Source: Leisingera coralii
GTDB taxonomy: Bacteria; Pseudomonadota; Alphaproteobacteria; Rhodobacterales; Rhodobacteraceae
Direction of reading: 5' to 3'
Length of the DNA: 64,000 nucleotides
Assembly: GCF_049056525.1 (NCBI RefSeq)
Contig: NZ_JBHUPT010000014.1
Coordinates: 62,001-126,000 of the forward strand
This document shows positions 22,949-31,130 of the stretch, piece after piece. The notes beneath the pieces were generated by a model. The model ran no database searches, was not told the DNA's origin, and saw nothing but the letters and a program-made list of their open reading frames with translations. Within the stretch, counting starts at the first letter, position 1, and each line of letters starts with the position of its first letter. The position numbers were made by a program, and so were the translations under genes.

Positions 22949-24367
22949 ATGACACTCATGATCCCCTTTGACAACACCTATGCCGCCCTGCCGGGGCAGT
23001 TCTACTCCAAACTGCCGCCGCAGGCTGTGAAGGCGCCAAAGATGGTAGCGTTCAATGATGATCTGGCGCGGATCATGGGGATTACGCCCGGTGAGGCCGT
23101 GGAGATGGCGGAGGTGTTCAGCGGCAATCAGGTGCCGGAGGGGGCCGATCCGCTGGCGCAGCTTTATTCCGGACATCAGTTCGGCACCTACAATCCGCAG
23201 CTGGGCGACGGGCGCGCGATCCTGCTGGGGGAGACGGTGGGAGCAGACGGCAAGCGCCGGGATATCCAGCTGAAGGGCTCGGGCCGCACGCCGTACTCCC
23301 GAAATGGCGATGGGCGGGCCTGGCTGGGGCCGGTCTTGCGCGAATATGTGGTGAGCGAGGCGATGCACAGCTTGGGCATCCCGACCACCCGGGCGCTGGC
23401 GGCGGTGGAAACCGGTGAAACTGTCTGGCGCGAGGGCGGCCTTCCCGGTGCGGTACTGACTAGGGTGGCGGCCAGCCATCTGCGGGTGGGCACCTTCCAG
23501 GTCTTTGCCGCGCGCGGCGACAAGGCGAGCCTCAAGCAGCTGACGGACTATGCCATTGCGCGCCACTATCCCGGGGCCGAGGGGCCGATGGGGCTGCTGA
23601 AGGCCGTGCGCGATGCGCAGGCGGAGCTGATCGCCGCCTGGATGGGGGTGGGTTTCATCCACGGGGTGATGAATACAGACAACTTCTCGATCTCCGGCGA
23701 GACCATCGACTACGGGCCCTGCGCCTTCATGGATGTGTATCACCCCCATACAGTGTTTTCCTCAATCGACCGCGGGCGGCGTTATTGCTATGCCAACCAG
23801 CCCACGATTGCGGTCTGGAACCTTGCACAGCTGGCCACCGCGCTGATCCAGCAGCTGGACGACCCGGAGGCGGGTGTGGAGGAGGCGACGGAGATCGTGC
23901 ATGCGATGCCCGCGCTGACCGAGACGGCCTGGCTGCGGCGCTTCCGGGCCAAGCTGGGGATCACCTCGGCGCAGGAGGGCGACCTGGAGCTGATCACCTC
24001 CCTGCTGGGGCGGATGGCAGAGAACCAGAGCGATTTCACCAATACCTTCCGCGCCCTGGCAGACGGCACGGCACGGGACCAGTTCACCGATCCCGCGGCT
24101 TTTGACGCTTGGGCGGAGGGCTGGCAGGCGCGGCTGGACGGGGAGCCGGATCCGGAAAGCGTCATGCGCGGGGCCAACCCGGCCTTCATCCCGCGCAACC
24201 ACCGGATCGAGGAGATGATCGCCGGCGCGGTGGCCGGGGACTATGCGTTGTTCCACAGGCTGAATGATGTGCTGGCGACTCCTTATGCGGATCAGCCGGA
24301 GCACAGCGATCTGCAGCGCCCGCCGCTGCCGGAGGAAGTGGTGCCGGCGACCTTCTGCGGCACCTGA
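22949..24367 (+). CDS. selO: Protein adenylyltransferase SelO
   Basis: 472-residue pseudokinase that moves AMP from ATP to Ser/Thr/Tyr of target proteins, linked to redox stress. Key stretches: LAQLYSGHQFGTYNPQLGDG (about 66), DIQLKGSGRTPYSRNGDGRA (nucleotide-binding Lys, about 109), the region MGVGFIHGVMNTDNFSI (about 235) and IDYGPCAFMD (metal Asp). The C-terminal FCGT keeps the Cys where eukaryotic SelO has selenocysteine. ATG 22949 matches the usual short N-terminus. Divergent from the cupin gene. Confidence 0.93.
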   Translation: MTLMIPFDNTYAALPGQFYSKLPPQAVKAPKMVAFNDDLARIMGITPGEAVEMAEVFSGNQVPEGADPLAQLYSGHQFGTYNPQLGDGRAILLGETVGADGKRRDIQLKGSGRTPYSRNGDGRAWLGPVLREYVVSEAMHSLGIPTTRALAAVETGETVWREGGLPGAVLTRVAASHLRVGTFQVFAARGDKASLKQLTDYAIARHYPGAEGPMGLLKAVRDAQAELIAAWMGVGFIHGVMNTDNFSISGETIDYGPCAFMDVYHPHTVFSSIDRGRRYCYANQPTIAVWNLAQLATALIQQLDDPEAGVEEATEIVHAMPALTETAWLRRFRAKLGITSAQEGDLELITSLLGRMAENQSDFTNTFRALADGTARDQFTDPAAFDAWAEGWQARLDGEPDPESVMRGANPAFIPRNHRIEEMIAGAVAGDYALFHRLNDVLATPYADQPEHSDLQRPPLPEEVVPATFCGT

Positions 24368-24521
24368 TCCCCTGTTCATCTGGCTGAAAATATCCTCGGG
24401 GGTGAATTGAGCTGAAAGCTCAAGAGGGGGCAGACAGCCCCCTGTGCCGGTTGCGGCCTGAAGCCGGTTGTGCTTGGGCCGCATTCTGCGCCAAACTTCT
24501 GAAAGGCCCCGGAGAGAGCAG

Positions 24522-25226
24522 ATGCCAAAGACCCCCCCGCCGGATACCCTGCGGATTGCCACCTACAACATCCAGAAATGCGTCGGCATGGACTTGCGCC
24601 GGCGGCCGGAGCGCACCCTTCAGGTGCTGTCGGGGCTGGGCGCTGATGTGGCGGTGCTGCAGGAGGCTGACAAGCGGCTGCCGCCGCGGCCCGCGGCGCT
24701 GCCGCATTTCCTGGTCGAGGAGACCGGCTGGCAGGCGGCCGATCTGGGGGGCGCCGGGTCTCTTGGCTGGCATGGCAATGCGGTGCTTTTCCGCAACGGC
24801 GTGCAGCTGCGGGCAAAGGGGCACATCGCGCTGCCGGGGCTGGAGCCGCGCGGTGCGGTCTGGGCGCTGCTGGAAACAGAGGTGGGGCCGGTGCGGGTGA
24901 TCGGCACGCATCTGGGGCTGACCGGGCGGGCCCGGCGCGAGCAGATGCATGCCCTGGCCCGGGCGGCGCAGGCGGATGACGCGGCAGTGATCCTGGCAGG
25001 GGATTTCAACGAGTGGTCGCGCACGCCGGTGCTGGAGCATATCGCCCCGGCGCTGACCTTCCTGCCGCCGAAAGCGAGCTTTCCGGCGCTGAGGCCCCTG
25101 GGGGCGCTGGACCGGATCGCCCATTGCAAGCGGCTGGAGGCGGTGGCGCATGGGGTGCATCTGGTGCGGCCTGCGCATATCGCCTCGGATCACTTGCCGG
25201 TCTGGGCGGATCTGCGGGCGGTTTAG
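24522..25226 (+). CDS. Endonuclease/exonuclease/phosphatase family protein
   Basis: 234 residues with the metal-dependent EEP fold: TYNIQKCVG at residue 14, the metal Glu in VLQEAD, the His in VIGTHLGLTGRARREQM, GDFNEWSRTPV, LDRIAHC and the final SDHLPVWADL. No signal peptide is visible. Substrates of this family range from DNA to phospholipids and inositol phosphates; nothing here decides. ATG 24522 has ggagaga upstream. Followed after 5 bp by repeat R3. Confidence 0.85.
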   Translation: MPKTPPPDTLRIATYNIQKCVGMDLRRRPERTLQVLSGLGADVAVLQEADKRLPPRPAALPHFLVEETGWQAADLGGAGSLGWHGNAVLFRNGVQLRAKGHIALPGLEPRGAVWALLETEVGPVRVIGTHLGLTGRARREQMHALARAAQADDAAVILAGDFNEWSRTPVLEHIAPALTFLPPKASFPALRPLGALDRIAHCKRLEAVAHGVHLVRPAHIASDHLPVWADLRAV

Positions 25227-25231
25227 CGGGG

Positions 25232-25440
25232 TGAGCGCTCCCGCGCCTTTCCAGGCAAATTGCCTGGGCAATTTGCCGTCAGGCTTGGGCCGGGCGCTGC
25301 TGCGCAGCGCAGAATGTATTCTGCTGAGAGGCGCTTAAGGGCAGGTCTGCCCTTAAGCGCCATTTCAAGTGTGTGAAGTGCTGATCCGCGTCAAGGATAA
25401 ACAGCGCTGGCGCGCTGCGGCTTTGCCGTCCTTGACCCGG
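25232..25440 (+). repeat. Structured intergenic repeat R3 (best-preserved copy)
   Basis: H1: GCGCTGC (25294-25300) with 25304-25310. H2: a perfect 15-bp stem, 25330-25344 with 25347-25361. H3 three-way junction: GTCAAGGA (25390-25397) pairs with TCCTTGAC (25429-25436) and encloses CAGCGC/GCGCTG (25402-25417) and CGGC/GCCG (25418-25428). Between convergent genes, on the strand of the upstream gene. Confidence 0.85.
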
Positions 25441-25457
25441 ATCCGCGCGGGGAAGAG

Positions 25458-26780
25458 TCAGCGCGCGCGCTGTTTCTGGCCGCGGCGCTGGGCGTTGCCG
25501 GGCTTGCCGCCCTGCGGTTTGCCCTGGCCGCTGTTGCCGCCTCCGCCGCCACGGCGCCGTCCGCCGGGCTTGCCGCCGCCGGGACCGCCGCGGCGTCCGC
25601 CAGGACGGCCGCCCGGTTTGCCACCGGGCGCAGCCGGGTCGGGCATTGCTTCCCAGGCGCGGCCGGAGGCGGTGGGGATGGTGATCTTCATCACTTTCTG
25701 GATCGCCTTCAGCTCTTCCATCTCATCCGGGGCGCAAAGCGCCACTGCCTGGCCGTCCTTGCCCGCGCGGGCGGTGCGGCCGATGCGGTGGACATAAGCG
25801 TCCGGCACATTGGGCAGCTCGTAGTTGTAGACGTATTTCACGTCCGGAATATCAAGCCCGCGGGCGGCCACGTCAGTGGCAACCAGCACCTTGATCTCGC
25901 CTGCCTTGAAGGCGGCCAAGGCGCGTTCGCGCTGGCCCTGGGATTTGTTGCCATGGATGGACGCTGCGGCAAAACCTGCCTTGTCAAGCGTCTTCATCAG
26001 CTTTTCCATGCCCCACTTGGTGCGCCCGAAGACCAGGGTGCGCTCATCCTTGTGCTGGTCCAGCAGTTCCTTCAGCAGGTCCAGCTTGGCGGCCTTGGCG
26101 ATGAAGTGCACCGACTGGGTGATCTTGTCGGCAGCCTTGCCCGGGGGCGAGACCTCGATCCGGACCGGGCTCTGCAGGTAGGAGTTGGCGATCTCGTTCA
26201 TCTGCTTGGGCATGGTGGCCGAGAACAGCATGGTCTGGCGTTCCTGCGGGATCAGCGCCGCGATCTTGCGCAGGGTGTGGATGAAGCCGAGGTCCAGCAT
26301 CTGGTCGGCCTCGTCGAGCACCAGGAAGTCGCAGGAGCCGAGATCCAGCGCGCCGCGGTCGAGGATGTCGATCAGGCGGCCCGGAGTGGCAACCAGGATG
26401 TCGGTGCCCTTGGCGATGCGGGCGATCTGCGGGTTGATGGAGACGCCGCCCACCACCAGGCCGACCTTCATCGGGGTGCCTTCGGTCAGGCCCTTCAGCG
26501 TGTCGGCGATCTGGTTGGCCAGTTCGCGGGTCGGCGCCAGCACCAGGCCGCGCACGGTCATCGCGGCGGGCTTGCGGCCGTATTCCAGCATCCGCGCCAC
26601 CAGCGGCACGCCAAAGGCGGCGGTCTTGCCGGTGCCGGTCTGCGCCAGGCCCAGCACGTCCTTGCCGTTGAGGGCATGGGGAATGGCGCGGGCCTGGATC
26701 GGGGTCGGGTCGTTCAGACCCATGTCCTTGAGGCGGGCGAGGAGCTTCTCAGGCAGCCCCATGGTCGAAAATTCAGTCAC
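25458..26780 (-). CDS. DEAD-box ATP-dependent RNA helicase (RhlE-like)
   Basis: 440 residues. Motifs in order: PTPIQARAIP (Q motif), AQTGTGKT (I), PTRELA (Ia), DEAD (II), SAT (III), ATDVAARGLDIP (V), HRIGRTARAG (VI). The last about 60 residues are Gly/Arg/Lys-rich (GGRPGGRRGGPGGGKPG), likely RNA-binding. GTG 26780 with aaaggac upstream gives the normal N-terminus TEFSTMGLPEKLL. The frame continues 63 codons upstream to ATG 26969, but that extension is atypical. It unwinds RNA, probably in ribosome assembly or mRNA turnover at low temperature. Confidence 0.9.
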   Translation of the reverse strand: MTEFSTMGLPEKLLARLKDMGLNDPTPIQARAIPHALNGKDVLGLAQTGTGKTAAFGVPLVARMLEYGRKPAAMTVRGLVLAPTRELANQIADTLKGLTEGTPMKVGLVVGGVSINPQIARIAKGTDILVATPGRLIDILDRGALDLGSCDFLVLDEADQMLDLGFIHTLRKIAALIPQERQTMLFSATMPKQMNEIANSYLQSPVRIEVSPPGKAADKITQSVHFIAKAAKLDLLKELLDQHKDERTLVFGRTKWGMEKLMKTLDKAGFAAASIHGNKSQGQRERALAAFKAGEIKVLVATDVAARGLDIPDVKYVYNYELPNVPDAYVHRIGRTARAGKDGQAVALCAPDEMEELKAIQKVMKITIPTASGRAWEAMPDPAAPGGKPGGRPGGRRGGPGGGKPGGRRRGGGGGNSGQGKPQGGKPGNAQRRGQKQRAR

Positions 26781-27132
26781 GTATCGTCCTTTCACGGCCC
26801 TGCGGTCTGCACTGGCCGGGTCCGCTGCTTGGGCAGCGGTTTCATGCGGGGCAGGGACCTCGGGCGCGCGCTGGCCGGATGCCAGGCCGCTGGCCTCTGC
26901 AATCCCCACGCGTGATTTTGGGAATGGCGGCATATCACTAGACCCCGGAACATTGGTCATGCGCATCATGCGCGTCCGGTCTTTGGCCTCTGCTCACGCG
27001 GCAGGGAGGGATGCCTGGGTGCCAAATGGCTGTGGATAAGCCGATTGTCAACCGCTGATGCATATGAAAAGCCGGTTTTCGCGGGCTTTTGCATCCGCTA
27101 AAGAGGAAGCCCAGAAAACCGCGAGGACGCAA
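26781..27132. other. Intergenic region between the divergent helicase and mur genes
   Basis: 352 bp that must carry two promoters. At 27067-27090 AAAAGCC pairs with GGCTTTT, flanked by ATGCA (27058 region) and TGCAT, an imperfect inverted repeat 40 bp before mur that could be an autoregulatory site or a leader hairpin. The direct pair catgcgcatcatgcgcg lies near 26958. I see no gene. Confidence 0.4.
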
Positions 27133-27546
27133 ATGGCAAAGACGATTATCGCCCGCTGCGAGCGCAAGGGCCTGCGCATGACCGGCCAGCGCCGGGTGAT
27201 TGCCCAGGTGCTGCAGGACAGCGATGATCATCCTGACGTCGAGGAGCTCTATGCCCGTGCCAGCGCGATGGATGCGGGGATTTCGATCGCCACCGTCTAC
27301 CGCACCGTGAAGCTGTTCGAGGAGGCGGGCATTCTGGAGCGGCTGGAGTTCGGCGACGGGCGCGCGCGCTATGAGGATGCCGACCGCGAGCATCATGACC
27401 ACCTGATCGACATGAACTCGGGCGAGGTGATCGAGTTTTGCGACCCGGAGATCGAGGAACTGCAGGAGCGGATCGCCCGCAAGCTGGGCTATGAGCTGCG
27501 CGGCCACAAGCTGGAGCTATACGGGGTGCCGCGCAAGCAGGACTGA
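27133..27546 (+). CDS. mur: Fur-family regulator, Mur-like
   Basis: 137 residues. The winged helix covers 1-80 (GLRMTGQRRVIAQVL, then SIATVYRTVKLFEEAGI) and a dimer domain follows. Regulatory-site ligands His33, Glu81, His88 and His90 are present, but the CxxC structural zinc pair of E. coli Fur is replaced by LIDMNSGEV. This pattern fits alphaproteobacterial Mur, a manganese-responsive repressor, rather than Irr, which has an HHH run. ATG 27133 follows gagga. An upstream in-frame ATG at 27058 adds 25 basic residues. A triple-hairpin element follows. Confidence 0.85.
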   Translation: MAKTIIARCERKGLRMTGQRRVIAQVLQDSDDHPDVEELYARASAMDAGISIATVYRTVKLFEEAGILERLEFGDGRARYEDADREHHDHLIDMNSGEVIEFCDPEIEELQERIARKLGYELRGHKLELYGVPRKQD

Positions 27547-27556
27547 GGCGGCGGAG

Positions 27557-27626
27557 CCGTTTTCCGGCACGGAAAACGGCCAGGAAAACATGCGTTTTCC
27601 TGGCCGGAATTTTTGCAAAATTCCGG
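27557..27626. repeat. Triple-hairpin 70-nt element, copy C
   Basis: CCGTTTTCCG (27557-27566) pairs with 27570-27579; CCAGGAAAAC (27580-27589) with 27594-27603; CCGGAATTTT (27604-27613) with 27617-27626. There are no bases between the stems. It starts 11 bp after the mur stop. Compared with copy A all three stems differ in sequence but stay fully paired. Confidence 0.85.
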
Positions 27627-27790
27627 TTGCGCCGGTGGCGGGTAGAGACTGGCACATCACGAAAATTGATGAGTGTGCTCACGTCTTGTCATTGCAGGGC
27701 GTCGGAAACGGAGTTGCCGCCGGGGCATTTTGCCGCTTTTGTCCCCCGGAGCCCGGCAGCCCCGCTGGGCGGAACGATGGACGCGCGCTC

Positions 27791-28687
27791 ATGAACAACC
27801 TGCACGGTATTCTGCTGGTTATTGCCTCGATGGCATTTTTCACGCTTGAAGACATGTTCATCAAGCAGCTGTCTGGCACCTTGCCGGTCGGGCAGATCCT
27901 GATCTTCCTCGGTATCGGGAGCGGGCTGGTCTTTGCGGTGATGGCGAAGATGCAGGGGCACCGCCTGTTCGCGCCGCGCTCCTGGCGGCTGCGGCCGGTG
28001 CTGCGGGCGGGGACCGAGGCGGTTTCGGCCATGGGGTTCGCCTCGGCGCTGGCGCTGGTCGATATCTCGGTTGTGGCCGCCGTGTTTCAGGCAACTCCGC
28101 TGGTGATCACCATGGGGGCGGCGCTGTTTCTGGGCGAAGACGTCGGCTGGCGCCGCTGGCTGGCGATCTGCACTGGCTTTGCCGGGGTTCTGCTGATCAT
28201 CCGCCCGGGGCTCGACAGTTTTGAACCCGCCGCATTGCTGGTGGTGATTGCGGTGCTGGGCGTTGCAGCGCGGGATTTGATGACGCGGGTGATGGACAGC
28301 GCGGTGCCCTCCACCGTTGTCAGCTTCCAGGCGTTTCTGGCGGTTATTCCCGCGGGGCTGCTGCTGCTGGCCTTTACGCCCGGCGAGGCACAGGTGATGG
28401 AGCAGAATGAATACCTGATGATGGCAGGCGGGGTGCTGTTCGGGGTGCTGGGCTACTACGGCATCGTCACCGCGATGCGGGTGGGGGATGCCTCGGCGGT
28501 GACCCCGTTCCGCTACACCAGGCTGCTGTTTTCGATTCTGGTGGGCGTCATCGTCTTTGGCGAGCGGCCCGACACGATGACCCTGACCGGGGCCGCGCTG
28601 ATCATCGGGTCCGGGCTCTATACCTTTGTGCGCGAGCAGCGGCTGGCGCGCCGGGCCCGCCGTGCGGCAGCCGCGGCTGCGGCCTGA
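27791..28687 (+). CDS. DMT-family transporter (two EamA domains)
   Basis: 298 residues with about ten transmembrane segments as two EamA halves. The start MNNLHGILLVIASMAFFTLEDMFIKQLSG is typical, and the second half has PFRYTRLLFSILVGVIVFGE. The tail is basic and Ala-rich (RRARRAAAAAAA), on the cytoplasmic side. It exports or imports a small metabolite across the inner membrane; the substrate is unknown. Single gene between mur and eno. Confidence 0.88.
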   Translation: MNNLHGILLVIASMAFFTLEDMFIKQLSGTLPVGQILIFLGIGSGLVFAVMAKMQGHRLFAPRSWRLRPVLRAGTEAVSAMGFASALALVDISVVAAVFQATPLVITMGAALFLGEDVGWRRWLAICTGFAGVLLIIRPGLDSFEPAALLVVIAVLGVAARDLMTRVMDSAVPSTVVSFQAFLAVIPAGLLLLAFTPGEAQVMEQNEYLMMAGGVLFGVLGYYGIVTAMRVGDASAVTPFRYTRLLFSILVGVIVFGERPDTMTLTGAALIIGSGLYTFVREQRLARRARRAAAAAAA

Positions 28688-28773
28688 GGTCTCAGCCTGC
28701 GCCGCCGCGCAACTTTCTGCACAGCTGTTGGCGCAAACAGCGTTTTGTTAGCCCTAAACCGCCGGTTTTAGAG

Positions 28774-28789
28774 GTGTTAGCGATAACGT
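28774..28789. promoter_or_regulatory. Palindromic operator-like site upstream of eno
   Basis: GTTAGCGATAAC (28777-28788) is an 11-of-12 palindrome with a central CG, the style of LacI-family operators. It lies about 83 bp before the eno start. A weaker relative, TGTTAGCCCTAAAC, is 30 bp upstream (about 28746). From memory, the central-carbon regulator CceR of alphaproteobacteria uses a similar site; this needs checking. Confidence 0.45.
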
Positions 28790-28870
28790 TCCCGGTTTAC
28801 ATTTCCGCCGCGGCTGGTATGACGCTGGCAACGGAACGCGCCGCTTTCAGGCCAAACCAAGGATGGACAG

Positions 28871-30145
28871 ATGAGCACCATTATCGACATTCACGCCCGT
28901 GAGATCCTCGACAGCCGGGGCAACCCGACGGTTGAGGTCGACGTGATCCTGGAAGACGGCACCATGGGCCGCGCTGCCGTGCCCTCCGGCGCCTCGACCG
29001 GCGCCTACGAGGCGGTGGAGAAGCGCGACGGCGACAAGTCCCGCTATATGGGCAAGGGCGTGCTGGAAGCGGTTGCCGCGGTGAACGGCGAGATTGCCGA
29101 GGAGCTGGTCGGCTTTGACGCAACCGAGCAGGTGGCCGTCGACCAGGCGATGATCGAGCTGGACGGTACCGAGAACAAGGGCCGACTGGGCGCCAACGCG
29201 ATCCTGGGCGTGTCGATGGCGGTGGCCAAGGCAGCCGCGGATTTCACCACTCAGCCGCTGTACCGCTACATCGGCGGCACTTCGGCGCGGGTGCTGCCGG
29301 TGCCGATGATGAACATCATCAACGGCGGCGAGCATGCCGACAACCCGATCGACATTCAGGAATTCATGATCATGCCGGTGGCCGCGGACAACATCCGCGA
29401 AGCCGTTCGCATGGGTTCCGAAGTGTTCCACACCCTGAAGAAAGAGCTGTCGGCGGCAGGCCTCAGCACCGGCATCGGCGACGAGGGCGGCTTTGCCCCC
29501 AACATCGCCTCCACCCGCGAAGCGCTGGATTTTGTTCTGAAATCCATCGAGAAGGCCGGCTACAAACCGGGCGAGGAAATCTACCTGGCGCTCGATTGCG
29601 CGGCGACCGAGTATTACAAGGACGGCAAATACGTGCTGTCCGGCGAGGGCAAGACCCTGTCGTCCGAAGAGAACGTGGCCTATCTGGCGGCGCTGGTGAA
29701 CGACTACCCGATCATCTCCATCGAGGACGGCATGTCCGAGGATGACTGGGACGGCTGGAAGGCGCTGACCCAGGAGATCGGCGACAAGGTGCAGCTGGTG
29801 GGCGACGATCTGTTCGTGACCAACCCGGCGCGTCTGGCCGAGGGTATCGAGCGCGGCTGCGCCAACTCGATGCTGGTGAAGGTGAACCAGATCGGCTCGC
29901 TGACCGAGACCCTGAAGGCGGTCGATATGGCCCACCGCGCACGCTACACCAACGTGATGTCGCACCGCTCCGGCGAGACCGAGGACGCCACCATCGCCGA
30001 CCTGGCGGTGGCCACCAACTGCGGCCAGATCAAGACCGGCTCGCTGGCGCGCTCTGACCGGCTTGCCAAGTACAACCAGCTGATCCGCATCGAGGAAGCG
30101 CTGGGCGAAGTGGCCGAATACGCGGGCCGCTCGATCCTGAAGTAA
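28871..30145 (+). CDS. eno: Enolase
   Basis: 424 residues; interconverts 2-phosphoglycerate and phosphoenolpyruvate in the cytoplasm. ARE(I)LDSRGNPTVEVDV at residue 9, GANAILGVSMAVAKAAA near 106, GDEGGFAPN (catalytic Glu loop) near 205, MLVKVNQIGSLTET near 337 and SHRSGETEDATIADLAV near 367 are all intact. aagga precedes the ATG. A strong terminator follows, so it is monocistronic. An operator-like palindrome upstream suggests carbon-source control. Confidence 0.98.
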   Translation: MSTIIDIHAREILDSRGNPTVEVDVILEDGTMGRAAVPSGASTGAYEAVEKRDGDKSRYMGKGVLEAVAAVNGEIAEELVGFDATEQVAVDQAMIELDGTENKGRLGANAILGVSMAVAKAAADFTTQPLYRYIGGTSARVLPVPMMNIINGGEHADNPIDIQEFMIMPVAADNIREAVRMGSEVFHTLKKELSAAGLSTGIGDEGGFAPNIASTREALDFVLKSIEKAGYKPGEEIYLALDCAATEYYKDGKYVLSGEGKTLSSEENVAYLAALVNDYPIISIEDGMSEDDWDGWKALTQEIGDKVQLVGDDLFVTNPARLAEGIERGCANSMLVKVNQIGSLTETLKAVDMAHRARYTNVMSHRSGETEDATIADLAVATNCGQIKTGSLARSDRLAKYNQLIRIEEALGEVAEYAGRSILK

Positions 30146-30182
30146 GGCCTCTGGCCGAAAGAATGGCGGGATAGCCCGCCTG

Positions 30183-30216
30183 AAAGCCCCGCCGGATTGG
30201 CGGGGCTTTCCTTTTT
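30183..30216 (+). terminator. Rho-independent terminator of eno
   Basis: AAAGCCCCGCC (30183-30193) pairs with 30199-30209 around a 5-nt loop and is followed by CCTTTTTG. It starts 38 bp after the eno stop. Confidence 0.9.
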
Positions 30217-30328
30217 GCCGGCCCTGGCCCGCAGGTGCGGCGGGCTGCCCGTTTGCGGGGAAGCGGCTGGAAGAATGGGCCGGGGCGGTCTATTGCTCCT
30301 GCAGGATACTATTCCTTGAGAGGCAGAG

Positions 30329-30781
30329 ATGCAGGCACCGGGTTCGGAAAACCGTTATCAATCCGCGCATGCCGAGCTGCTGCTGCGGTCCTTTGCGCAA
30401 GTAACAGGCCGGGCGCTGCTCGAAGGGGCGGATGCCGAGGCGCTGTACCGCGCGCCGTTTCCAGTGCTGTCGCACAACACCGCGGAGGACCCGGTGCTGA
30501 CCTATGGCAACCTGGCGGCGCAGCGGCTGTGGGAGATGGGGTGGGACCAGTTGACCGCAATGCCATCGCGCCTGACGGCGGAGCCAGCGCACCGGGAGCA
30601 GCGCGATGCGATGTTTGCAGGGATGCGGGAGAAGGGCTTCATCGAAAATTACGCGGGTGTGCGGATCAGCGCCTCGGGGCGGCGGTTCGAGATCCGCAAT
30701 GCGGTCATCTGGCCGCTGCTGGGACCGGGTGGCGCCAAGGCGGGGGAGGCCGCCACCTTCCGGGAGTACGCCATTCTGTAA
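30329..30781 (+). CDS. MEKHLA-domain protein
   Basis: 150 residues. PVLSHNTAEDPVLTYGNLAA, LWEMGWDQLTAMPSRLTAEP, GFIENYAGVRIS and IWPLLG...AATF are the MEKHLA pattern, a PAS-like domain also found at the C-terminus of plant HD-ZIP III factors. Stand-alone bacterial versions are common but their role, presumably small-molecule or redox sensing, is not established. gagaggcagag precedes the ATG. It stands alone after eno. Confidence 0.85.
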   Translation: MQAPGSENRYQSAHAELLLRSFAQVTGRALLEGADAEALYRAPFPVLSHNTAEDPVLTYGNLAAQRLWEMGWDQLTAMPSRLTAEPAHREQRDAMFAGMREKGFIENYAGVRISASGRRFEIRNAVIWPLLGPGGAKAGEAATFREYAIL

Positions 30782-30896
30782 GGCTGCAGCTGTAAACACT
30801 GCGCTTGAGTGGTCCGGATCACAGACACTCACGCTGGTGTTATGGTAAGTTTACCTTGCGCGGCGCGGTCAGCGCTGCGGGAAAGGGGAACAGGCC

Positions 30897-31064
30897 ATGA
30901 CGACGCGTACACTGCGCACAGTGGCAATCTGTGCAATTCTTTCAACACTTCTGGGGTGCAGCGGTGCCGGGACCTATCCGTTCAGCGGCCAGCCGGCCTC
31001 GGCCGATGATCCGGTGCTGCGGATGAACATGTACGACAATTACCCATTGCTGGCCGGGCTGTAA
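30897..31064 (+). CDS. 55-residue putative lipoprotein
   Basis: ATG 30897 (gaaaggggaacaggcc upstream) opens a 55-codon frame ending TAA 31062. The basic N-terminus MTTRTLRTVA, the hydrophobic core and the lipobox LLGC (Cys21) predict a lipoprotein; the mature part is 35 residues (SGAGTYPFSGQ, then DDPVLRMNMYDNYP). A 12-bp near-palindrome GGTAAGTTTACC lies about 50 bp upstream. No family recognised. Start site plus lipobox make it likely to be real. Confidence 0.6.
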   Translation: MTTRTLRTVAICAILSTLLGCSGAGTYPFSGQPASADDPVLRMNMYDNYPLLAGL

Positions 31065-31130
31065 TCCGGCGTCCGGGGACGTCCGCCTGCAACTGGCGCC
31101 CCCGCCGGGGCGGGACGCCAGTTTGAAGCA

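Noticed and set aside
26781..26969. 63-codon N-terminal extension of the DEAD-box helicase
   Set aside because: GTG 26780 has a good ribosome site and starts the normal helicase N-terminus; the extension is low in complexity.
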